Source: Pseudoduganella armeniaca (GTDB lineage: Bacteria > Pseudomonadota > Gammaproteobacteria > Burkholderiales > Burkholderiaceae_D). Taken from it: DNA of 64,000 nt. Made by a program: the position numbers and the translations under genes. The stretch lies in NCBI RefSeq assembly GCF_003028855.1, contig NZ_CP028324.1:2108001-2172000 (forward strand), read 5' to 3'. Of the stretch, positions 54,969 to 62,683 are shown in pieces. The notes beneath the pieces were generated by a model. It was not told the DNA's origin, did no database searches, and saw only the letters and a list, made by a program, of their open reading frames with translations. Position 1 is the first letter of the stretch. Each line of letters starts with the position of its first letter.

Positions 54969-55771
54969 GCGCCGTACCATCCCGCGTCGACGAAGTAGTC
55001 GCGTCCCGAGCAGCGGCCCGCGTTGTCGGAGGCCAGGAACAAGGTCAGCGCCGCCACGTCCTCCGGCTCCACGCGCTCGTGCAGGCACTGCGCGGCCAGG
55101 ATGTTGGCTTCGTCTTCCGGCGAATGCCACAGCGCCATCTGGCGCGGCGTCTTCACCGAGCCGGGAATGATGGTGTTGACGCGGATGCCGTCGTTGCCGA
55201 GGTCGCGCGCCAGGCCGCGCGTCAGGCCCTCGATGGCGGCCTTCGCCGTCATGTACAGCGACAGGCTGTCCAGCGCCAGGTGCCACGAGATCGAGCCGAA
55301 GTTCAGGATCACGCCGCCGCCCGCCGCCTTCATGCCGGGCGCCACCGCCTGCGCGCAGAAGAACTGGTGGCGCAGGTTGACGGCCAGGCTGTCGTTCCAG
55401 TACTGCGGCGTGACTTCGTGCACCTGGTGGCGGTGGTCGTTGGCCGCGTTGTTGACCAGGATCTCGACCGGGCCGACCTCGCGCGCGATCTGCGCGAACG
55501 TGCTGGCCACGGCGTCGAGGTCCGTCAGGTCGCAGCGCAGGAAGCGGGGCGGATGCGGCACGTCATCCCGGGCCGCGACCTGCGCCGCCAGCGCGTGCGA
55601 GGCTTCCTCGGCGATGTCGAGGAACACCACCTGCGCACCCTGGCGCGCGAATGCATCGACGATGGCCGCGCCGATGCCGGTGCCGCCGCCGGTCACGACG
55701 ACGCGCTTGCCGGCCAGGTTGGGATAGGTCGCGTATACCAGTGGCGCCCTGCTTGTTGTTGCTACGGTCAT
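54965..55771 (-). CDS. xylB: D-xylose 1-dehydrogenase (SDR family)
   Basis: This encodes 268 residues. The first Weimberg step oxidises xylose to xylonolactone with NAD+. Seen: TGGGTGIG at 27-34, NNAAND, and catalytic S160-Y173-K177 in the run FGSISWHLALDSLSLYMTAK; the SISWHL and VNLRHQFFCAQAVAPGMK stretches closely match Caulobacter XylB. D51 (VVFLDI) after the second strand favours NAD+. The start overlaps the xylX stop by 4 bp. Confidence 0.93.
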   Translation of the reverse strand: MTVATTSRAPLVYATYPNLAGKRVVVTGGGTGIGAAIVDAFARQGAQVVFLDIAEEASHALAAQVAARDDVPHPPRFLRCDLTDLDAVASTFAQIAREVGPVEILVNNAANDHRHQVHEVTPQYWNDSLAVNLRHQFFCAQAVAPGMKAAGGGVILNFGSISWHLALDSLSLYMTAKAAIEGLTRGLARDLGNDGIRVNTIIPGSVKTPRQMALWHSPEDEANILAAQCLHERVEPEDVAALTLFLASDNAGRCSGRDYFVDAGWYGA

Positions 55772-56964
55772 CGATTCGTCTCCGTTTGTGGTTGTGGCAG
55801 GCCGCGCCGGGCCAGGTTGCCGTACAGCGCGCGCACGCCGAAGGTCCAGGGCGCGATCCGGTCGCTGCGCTGGACGTGATTGACCAGGCCACCAAGGGAC
55901 GGCGTTGCGATGGTGACGCGGTCGCCCAGGTGATGGGTAAAGCCGCCGCCCGCGCTGTCGCGGTCCTTGATCGGCGAGAACATCGTCCCCAGGAACAGCA
56001 TGAAGCCGTCCGGGTACTGGTGGTGCTTGCCGCAGGTCTGCGCCACCAGGTCGAGCGGGTCGCGGCTGATCTGGCGCATCATGCTGGCGCCATCGAGCAC
56101 GAAGTCGTCGTCGGCGCCTTCGATGGTCAGGCGCACCTCGGCGTTGCGCACCGTGTCGAGCGTGAAGCGCTCGTCGAACAGCCGGATGAAGGGGCCGATG
56201 GCGCAGGAGCCGTTGTTGTCCTTGGCCTTGCCCAGCAACAGGGCGCTGCGACCTTCGATGTCGCGCAGGTTGACGTCGTTGCCCAGGGTGGCGCCGCGCA
56301 CGTTGCCGCGGCTGTTCACGGCCAGCACGATCTCCGGCTCCGGGTTGTTCCATTTCGAATCCGGGTGCAGGCCCACATCCGCGCCAAAGCCGACCGCGGA
56401 CATCGGCTGCGACTTGGAGAACACTTCGGCATACGGGCCGATGCCCACTTCCATGTATTGCGACCAGGCGCCGCGGCTGATGAATTCCTGCTTCAGTTTT
56501 TCCGCCTCGGGCGAACCGGGCTTGATGCTGGACAGGTCGGCGCCGATCGTGGCCAGCAGTTCGCCGCGCAGGCGCTCGGCGCGGGCGGCGTCGCCGCCGG
56601 CCTGCTCCTCGATCACGCGCTCCAGCAGGCTGACGGCGAAGGTCACGCCGCAGGCCTTGATGGCTTGCAGGTCGCATGGCGCCAGCAGGCGCGCCGGCGC
56701 GTGGTTGCCGGCGAGCACGGCGTCGATCAATTGCTGCGCGCTGCCTAGGTGCTCGCCGGGCGCGCTGCGCGCGAGGGCGACGGCGTCGTCGCGCTCGAGC
56801 AGGTCGGCCACGGTGACCGCGTGGGCCGTGATGTCGTACACCTCGCCGGCGCGCACGGCGACGACGCAGGGGCCGTCGATGGCGCCGCCGCGCCAGACGC
56901 GCCCGACCAGCAGCGCGTCGGCCAGGTCGGCCGGCAGCAGCGGCATTGCTGACGCTTCCTTCAT
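55768..56964 (-). CDS. xylX: 2-keto-3-deoxy-D-xylonate dehydratase (FAH family)
   Basis: This encodes 398 residues and converts 2-keto-3-deoxyxylonate to alpha-ketoglutarate semialdehyde. The C-terminal fumarylacetoacetate-hydrolase-like domain has VGLHPDSKWNNPEPEIVL, TLGNDVNLRDIEGRSALLL and KAKDNNGSCAIGPFIRLFDE, which match Caulobacter XylX. AAGGAGA precedes the start. It lies 28 bp after gudD and leads the overlapping xylX-B-C-D chain. Confidence 0.93.
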   Translation of the reverse strand: MKEASAMPLLPADLADALLVGRVWRGGAIDGPCVVAVRAGEVYDITAHAVTVADLLERDDAVALARSAPGEHLGSAQQLIDAVLAGNHAPARLLAPCDLQAIKACGVTFAVSLLERVIEEQAGGDAARAERLRGELLATIGADLSSIKPGSPEAEKLKQEFISRGAWSQYMEVGIGPYAEVFSKSQPMSAVGFGADVGLHPDSKWNNPEPEIVLAVNSRGNVRGATLGNDVNLRDIEGRSALLLGKAKDNNGSCAIGPFIRLFDERFTLDTVRNAEVRLTIEGADDDFVLDGASMMRQISRDPLDLVAQTCGKHHQYPDGFMLFLGTMFSPIKDRDSAGGGFTHHLGDRVTIATPSLGGLVNHVQRSDRIAPWTFGVRALYGNLARRGLPQPQTETNR

Positions 56965-56992
56965 GATTGTCTCCTTGTCGGTGTTGTGATGG

Positions 56993-58387
56993 TTATCGGC
57001 GGCCCAGGCTGGGCCGCTTGGGCGAATAGGTCCAGCCGGGAACCAGGTACTGCATGGCCATCGCGTCGTCGCGCGCGCTGCCGCCCACTTCCTTGAAGAG
57101 GGCGTGGGCCGCCAGGATGCGTTCCATGTCCGGCTCGATGCCCAGGCCCGGCCGATCCGGCACGGCGACCGCGCCGCCGACGATCTCGAGCGGTTCGCGG
57201 GTCAGACGCTCCTGGCCTTCCTGCCAGATCCAGTGCGTGTCGATGGCCGTGATACGGCCCGGCGCGGCCGCTGCCGCGTGGGTGAACATCGCCAGCGACA
57301 CGTCGAAATGGTTGTTGGAGTGCGAGCCCCATGTCAGGCCCCAGTCGTGGCACAGCTGCGCCAGCCGCACGGAACCCTGCATCGTCCAGAAGTGCGGGTC
57401 GGCCAGCGGGATGTCGACAGCGTCCAGCCGGTGCGGGTGCGCCATCTGGCGCCAGTCGGTCGCCACCATATTGGTCGCGGTGGGGATGCCGGTGGCGCGG
57501 CGGAATTCCGCCATGACCTCGCGGCCCGAGTAGCCGTGCTCCGGCCCGCAGGGATCTTCCGCATAAGCCAGCAGGTGGCCCTGGTCGCGGCACAGGGCGA
57601 TCGCTTCGTCCAGCGACCAGGCGCCGTTCGGGTCGAGCGTCACGCGCGCGGCGGGGAAGCGGGCCTTGATGGCGGCCAGCGCCGCCATCTCGTCGGCGCC
57701 ATCCATCACGCCGCCCTTCAGCTTGAAGTCCTGGAAGCCGTAGCGCGCCACCGCCGCCTCGGCCTGGCGCACGATCGCCTGCGGCGTCAATGCTTCCTCA
57801 TGGCGAACGCGGTACCAGCCGTCGCCGCTGCCCTCCAGGTAGGGCAGGCCGGTGCGGGCGCGGTCGCCGACGTAGAACAGGTAGGCCAGCATCGGCACGC
57901 TGTCGCGCTGCTGGCCGCTGCCGAGCAGCTCGCACACGGGCACACCCAGGTGCTGGCCCAGCAGGTCCAGCAGGGCCGCCTCGATGGCTGTCACCACGTT
58001 TTCCAGGCGCAGATTGATCTCGTGCGGCTGGCGCAGCACGGCCTCCTCGGCGGCGCTGGTGACCTCGTGCCGGATCACGCCAGGCGCGTCCGGGCCGGCC
58101 AGCGCGGCGCGGACGGTGTTCAGCGTGCGGTTCCAGCGCGCCGTTGGCGTACCGACGACCAGGGGCACGACGCGTTCCAGCGCGCGCAGGATGCCGGCGC
58201 CACCGGGCACTTCGCCGATGCCGGTGCGGCCCGCGCTGTCCGTCAGCAGCACCAGCGTGCGCGTGAAGTAGGGCGCATGGGCGCCGCACAGGTTGAGCAG
58301 CATGCTGTCGCGGCCCGCGACCGGAATCACCTGCATCGCGGTCACCGACGGGCTGGCGCTGGCGTCATGTTTTGTTGCGTGTACCAT
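56993..58387 (-). CDS. gudD: D-glucarate dehydratase
   Basis: This encodes 464 residues of an enolase-superfamily enzyme dehydrating D-glucarate to 5-keto-4-deoxyglucarate. It matches E. coli GudD closely: MQVIPVAGRDSMLLNLCGAH, the KxK base in FKLKGGVMDG, TLDPNGAWSLDEAI with a metal ligand, GIPTATNMVATDWRQM, the His base in GSHSNNHFDVSLAMFTH, and AIDTHWIWQEGQ. It is the first gene of the leftward operon. In a glucuronoxylan locus it would take glucuronate carbon after oxidation to glucarate. Confidence 0.94.
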   Translation of the reverse strand: MVHATKHDASASPSVTAMQVIPVAGRDSMLLNLCGAHAPYFTRTLVLLTDSAGRTGIGEVPGGAGILRALERVVPLVVGTPTARWNRTLNTVRAALAGPDAPGVIRHEVTSAAEEAVLRQPHEINLRLENVVTAIEAALLDLLGQHLGVPVCELLGSGQQRDSVPMLAYLFYVGDRARTGLPYLEGSGDGWYRVRHEEALTPQAIVRQAEAAVARYGFQDFKLKGGVMDGADEMAALAAIKARFPAARVTLDPNGAWSLDEAIALCRDQGHLLAYAEDPCGPEHGYSGREVMAEFRRATGIPTATNMVATDWRQMAHPHRLDAVDIPLADPHFWTMQGSVRLAQLCHDWGLTWGSHSNNHFDVSLAMFTHAAAAAPGRITAIDTHWIWQEGQERLTREPLEIVGGAVAVPDRPGLGIEPDMERILAAHALFKEVGGSARDDAMAMQYLVPGWTYSPKRPSLGRR

Positions 58388-58404
58388 CGCCTTAACCTAA
58401 AATG

Positions 58405-58417
58405 AATAGCGCTAACA
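58405..58417. promoter_or_regulatory. LacI-operator-like palindrome upstream of gudD
   Basis: AATAGCGCTAACA with a perfect TAGCGCTA core (58407-58414), a shape typical of LacI/GalR-family operators. It lies 18 bp before the gudD start, where repressor binding would block the leftward operon. No regulator gene is in the window. Confidence 0.45.
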
Positions 58418-58420
58418 TTT

Positions 58421-58436
58421 TTGCAGTGTGCTGCAA
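58421..58436. promoter_or_regulatory. TTGCAG-N4-CTGCAA inverted repeat in the divergent promoter region
   Basis: A perfect 6-bp inverted repeat with a 4-bp spacer, 4 bp from the LacI-like palindrome, between the divergent gudD and esterase genes. It may be a second regulator site; TTGCAG on the minus strand could also be part of a -35 element. Confidence 0.4.
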
Positions 58437-58583
58437 TTGGCGGGTCAAGTCAACACGTGCCGATGCAAAAAATGCCACGCACGGCAAGCGCGACCGAAGG
58501 CGGTGCGCCGCCACCGCGACGCGAAAATCCTGGCAACCACGCCCGACCGGACCCAGAGCCGGCGGCAATAATGGAGACAACAG

Positions 58584-59852
58584 GTGAACAAGCAGGTTAA
58601 CCCTCGCCGCAGCATGCTGGCCGCTTGCCTGGGCCTGGTCTTGTCCGTCGCCACGGCGGCACAGCCGGCCACCCGGTGGGTGGCATCCTGGGGCGCGGCG
58701 CAGCAGGTGCCCGAACCGCACAACGAACTGGCCGCGCATCTCTGGACCGATGCGACGCTGCGTCAGATCGTGCATACGTCGCTGGGCGGCGCAAGACTGC
58801 GGGTCCGCATCAGCAATGCATTCGGCACGGAGCCGCTGCTGCTGGACGGTGCCGGCATCGCCCGCGCCCGCGCGCCCGGCGACGCCTCGATCGATGCGTC
58901 ATCGGCCCGGCCATTGACATTCGACGGCCGCGCCACCGTCACCATCCCCGCCGGCGGCGAGTATTACAGCGATGCCGTCACGCTGGTCCATGCCGCGGGC
59001 GCCGACCTGGCGATTTCCCTGTACTTCAAGGCGCCGCCGGCGCGGCAGACCGGCCACCCCGGCTCGCGGGCGACAAGCTTCGTCGGCGCCGGCGACCGCG
59101 TGGCCGTGGCCAACTGGGACGACGCCGTCAAGGTGGAGCACTGGTATGCGCTGGCGGACGTGGAGGTGCAGGCGCCGCCCGGCACGCGCGCCGTGGTGGC
59201 CGTGGGGGATTCGATCACGGACGGCAATGGCGCGACGACGGACGCCAACAACCGCTGGCCCGACCTGCTGGCGCGGCGGCTGGCTGCGAGCGGGCGGCCG
59301 CTGGGTGTCGTCAACGCGGGCATCGGCGGCGGGCGCATGCTGCGCGATGGCCTGGGGCCGAACCTGGTGGCCCGGTTCGAGCGCGACGTGCTGGGGCGGG
59401 CCGGGGTGTCGCACGCCATCGTCATGATCGGCGTGAACGACCTGGGCAACCTGCACCGCAACGTGTCGGATGAGCCGGCGCTGCGGGCGCGCCTGCTGGA
59501 GGATTTACGGCAGGCCTACCGGCAGTTGGTCGAGCGCGCGCACGGACGCGGCATCTGCGTGGTCGGCGGCACGATCACGCCGTACGGCGGCAGCGACTAT
59601 TACAAGCCGGGCCCCGTCAATGAGGCCGACCGGCGCCAGCTGAACGACTGGATCCGCACCTCCGGCATCTTCGATGGCGTGGCCGACTTCGACGCGGCGC
59701 TGCGCGATCCGGCCGCGCCGCACCTGCTGCGCAAGGAGTTCGACAAGGGCGACGGGCTGCACCCGTCCGGCGCCGGCATGCGCGCCTTGGCCGACGCGGT
59801 GCCGCTGGAGTCCTTGCGCGGTTGCCGCTCTGCGCGTGGGGCGAAGCCATGA
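58584..59852 (+). CDS. Exported SGNH/GDSL hydrolase (possible xylan acetyl esterase)
   Basis: This encodes 422 residues, with a GTG start at 58584 after GGAGA and a signal peptide (NPRRSMLAACLGLVLSVATAAQ). The N-terminal beta-domain is followed by the SGNH core: block I GDSITDGN with S210, the Gly of GIGGGRML, the Asn of GVNDLG, and D390/H393 in DGLHPSG. It overlaps the GH115 gene by 4 bp. In this setting, removal of acetyl groups from xylan is a reasonable but unproven role. Confidence 0.88.
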   Translation: MNKQVNPRRSMLAACLGLVLSVATAAQPATRWVASWGAAQQVPEPHNELAAHLWTDATLRQIVHTSLGGARLRVRISNAFGTEPLLLDGAGIARARAPGDASIDASSARPLTFDGRATVTIPAGGEYYSDAVTLVHAAGADLAISLYFKAPPARQTGHPGSRATSFVGAGDRVAVANWDDAVKVEHWYALADVEVQAPPGTRAVVAVGDSITDGNGATTDANNRWPDLLARRLAASGRPLGVVNAGIGGGRMLRDGLGPNLVARFERDVLGRAGVSHAIVMIGVNDLGNLHRNVSDEPALRARLLEDLRQAYRQLVERAHGRGICVVGGTITPYGGSDYYKPGPVNEADRRQLNDWIRTSGIFDGVADFDAALRDPAAPHLLRKEFDKGDGLHPSGAGMRALADAVPLESLRGCRSARGAKP

Positions 59853-62674
59853 GGGCCTTGCTGGCGCTGGCACTGTTCCTTGCGATGCTGCCGGCATGGG
59901 CGCTGGACGCGCGGCGCTTCGTGTCGTTCGACGGGCAAGGCGCCGTAACGCTGGCCGCGCGCGGCAGGGCGGCGCCGCTGTACCTGGACGGCGCCGACCA
60001 CGCGGGCGTACTGCGCGCCGCGCGCGACCTGCAAGCGGACGTGCGCCGCGTCACGGGCCTGGCGCCGGCGCTGCGCACCGATGGCGCGCCGGCCGGGCGC
60101 GACGTCGTCATCGTCGGCACCGTCGGCCGCAGCGCGCTGATCGACGGCCTGGTGGCCGCCGGCAAGCTGGACGTCGTAGCCATCCGTGGCAAGTGGGAAG
60201 GCTGGCAGGCGCAGACCCTGGTGCAGCCGTTGCCCGGCGTCGCGCGCGCGCTGGTGATCGCCGGCAGCGACAAGCGCGGCACGATCTACGGCATCTACGA
60301 GCTGTCCAGGCAGATCGGCGTGTCGCCCTGGCACTGGTGGGCCGACGTGCCGGCCACGCGGCATGCGGCGTTGTCGGTGACGGCGGCGCAGCCGATCAGC
60401 GACGCACCGGTGGTGCGCTACCGCGGCATCTTCCTGAACGACGAAGCGCCCGCGCTGACCGGCTGGGCCAAGGAGAAATTCGGCGGCTACAACCACCGCT
60501 TCTACGCAAAGGTGTTCGAGCTGCTGCTGCGCCTGCGCGGCAACTACCTGTGGCCGGCGATGTGGGACGCCGCATTCTTCGCCGACGACCCGGCCAACGG
60601 CAGGCTGGCGGACCAATACGGCATCGTCATGGGCACCTCGCACCACGAGCCGATGATGCGCTCGCACAAGGAATGGCAGCGCGGCGGGCAGGGGCCGTGG
60701 GACTACAGCCGCAACGCGGATGTGCTGCGCGAGTTCTGGCGCGGCGGCCTGCGCGCCACGCGCGACTTCGAGAAGGTGATCACGCTGGGCATGCGCGGCG
60801 ACGGCGACGAGCCGATGTCGCGCGAGGCCAACGTGGCCCTGCTGGAGCAGATCGTGGCCGACCAGCGTGCCATGATCGGCCAGGAACTGGGCGACGGCGT
60901 GCCGCAGGCATGGGCACTGTACAAGGAAGTACAGGAATACTACGAGCAGGGCATGCGTGTGCCGGACGACGTGCTGCTGCTGTGGTGCGACGACAATTGG
61001 GGCAACCTGCGCCGCCTGCCCACGCCCGAGGAACGTGGCCGTGCCGGCGGCGCCGGCATCTACTACCACTTCGACTACGTGGGCGGGCCGCGTTCGTACA
61101 AGTGGCTGAACGTGACACCGCTGCCGAAGGTATGGGAGCAGATGCACCTGGCCTGGCGCCACGATGCCACGCGCATGTGGATCGTCAACGTGGGCGACCT
61201 GAAACCGATGGAAGTGCCGATGGAGTTCTTCCTCGACTATGCGTGGAACCCGGCGCTCTGGCCTGCCGAGCGCCTCGATGACTGGCTGCGCCAGTGGGCC
61301 ACGCGCGAGTTCGGCGCGGCCCATGCCGGGGACATCGCCGACATCGTCGCGAAATATGCCAAGTACAACGGCCGGCGCCGGCCCGAGATGCTGGAGCCGG
61401 GCACCTACAGCACCGTGCACTACGACGAGTGGGCGCGCGTGGTGGACGAGTACAAGGCCATCGCGGCGCGCGCTGGGCGCGTTGCGCGGGCGCTGCCACG
61501 GGAACGGCGCGATGCCTTTTATCAGCTGGTGCAGCATCCGGTACTGGCCAGCGCCACGGTCAACGAGTTGTATGCGACGGCGGCGCTGAACGCGCTGCAT
61601 GCGCGGCAGGGCCGAGTGGCGGCGAACGCGCTGGCCGCGCGGGCGCGCGCGCTGTTCGCCCAGGATGCGGCGCTGACGCGGCGCTATCACGCGCTGAACG
61701 GCGGCAAATGGAACCACATGATGGCGCAGACGCACCTGGGCTATACCTATTGGAACCAGCCGCCCGTCAACGTGATGCCGCCTGTCAGCGAGGTGCAGCC
61801 GAAGGCGGGCGCCGAGATGGGCATCGCGGTGGAAGGCAGCGCAAGCGCCTGGCCCGACAGCGAAGCGCTGGCGCTGCCGGCACTGGACGTGCACGAGCGG
61901 CGCGCCCGCCATCTCGACATCTTCAACCGGGGCACGCAGCCGTTCGGCTTCACGGTGCGCGCCGTCGAGCCGTGGCTGGTCACGGATGTCGCACGCGGTA
62001 CGGTGCGGGCCAGCCAGCGTGTGACGGTGGACGCGCGCTGGGGCGACGTGCCGGCCGGGACGACGCATGGCACGCTGGTCGTGTCCGGCGCGGGCCGCGA
62101 CGTGCGCATCCGCGTGCCGGTGCACAAGCCGGCCGGCCCGGCGCCCGGCCGCGGCTTCGTCGAGGCGCACGGCGTGGTGGCGATCGAGGCGCCGCACTAC
62201 GCCCGCGCGCTGGCGCCGCCAGGGCGGCAGTGGCTGGAAGTACCGGACCACGGCCGCACCCTGTCCGGCATGACGACCTTGCCGGCCGATGCGCCCGCGC
62301 TGGCCCTGAGCGACGGCATGCGGCTGGAGTACGACGTGCACACCTACACGACAGGCGCGGCAACGCTCGACGTCACCTTGGCGCCGACGCTGGACTTCCA
62401 GCCGGGCCGGGGCCTGCGCTATGCGATCGCGCTGGACGACGAGGCGCCGCAGGTCGTCGAGCTGCACGCCGACAAATCGCTGGCCACCTGGGAGCGCCGC
62501 GTGGCGGACGGCGCGGCGAGGTACAGCACGCGCCACCAGTTGGCGCGCCCCGGTGCGCACGTGCTGAAGTTCTGGGCGCTCGATGCCGGCGTCGTGCTGC
62601 AACGGATCGTGCTGGACCTGGGCGGCCAGCGTACCAGCTACCTGGGCCCGCCCGAAAGCCCGCGCATCCCCTGA
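59849..62674 (+). CDS. Glycoside hydrolase family 115, xylan alpha-1,2-glucuronidase
   Basis: This encodes 941 residues; start at 59849 with a signal peptide (MRALLALALFLAMLPAWA). The family is recognised from FRGIFLNDEAPAL-like YRGIFLNDEAPALTGWAKEK, NYLWPAMWDAAFFADD, GTSHHEPMMRSHKEW, WCDDNWGNLRRLPTPEER and YYHFDYVGGPRSYKW. GH115 enzymes remove (4-O-methyl)glucuronic acid from internal and terminal xylose units of glucuronoxylan. The C-terminal part has beta-sandwich domains. It overlaps the esterase gene by 4 bp. Confidence 0.93.
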   Translation: MRALLALALFLAMLPAWALDARRFVSFDGQGAVTLAARGRAAPLYLDGADHAGVLRAARDLQADVRRVTGLAPALRTDGAPAGRDVVIVGTVGRSALIDGLVAAGKLDVVAIRGKWEGWQAQTLVQPLPGVARALVIAGSDKRGTIYGIYELSRQIGVSPWHWWADVPATRHAALSVTAAQPISDAPVVRYRGIFLNDEAPALTGWAKEKFGGYNHRFYAKVFELLLRLRGNYLWPAMWDAAFFADDPANGRLADQYGIVMGTSHHEPMMRSHKEWQRGGQGPWDYSRNADVLREFWRGGLRATRDFEKVITLGMRGDGDEPMSREANVALLEQIVADQRAMIGQELGDGVPQAWALYKEVQEYYEQGMRVPDDVLLLWCDDNWGNLRRLPTPEERGRAGGAGIYYHFDYVGGPRSYKWLNVTPLPKVWEQMHLAWRHDATRMWIVNVGDLKPMEVPMEFFLDYAWNPALWPAERLDDWLRQWATREFGAAHAGDIADIVAKYAKYNGRRRPEMLEPGTYSTVHYDEWARVVDEYKAIAARAGRVARALPRERRDAFYQLVQHPVLASATVNELYATAALNALHARQGRVAANALAARARALFAQDAALTRRYHALNGGKWNHMMAQTHLGYTYWNQPPVNVMPPVSEVQPKAGAEMGIAVEGSASAWPDSEALALPALDVHERRARHLDIFNRGTQPFGFTVRAVEPWLVTDVARGTVRASQRVTVDARWGDVPAGTTHGTLVVSGAGRDVRIRVPVHKPAGPAPGRGFVEAHGVVAIEAPHYARALAPPGRQWLEVPDHGRTLSGMTTLPADAPALALSDGMRLEYDVHTYTTGAATLDVTLAPTLDFQPGRGLRYAIALDDEAPQVVELHADKSLATWERRVADGAARYSTRHQLARPGAHVLKFWALDAGVVLQRIVLDLGGQRTSYLGPPESPRIP

Positions 62675-62683
62675 GGAGACTTG

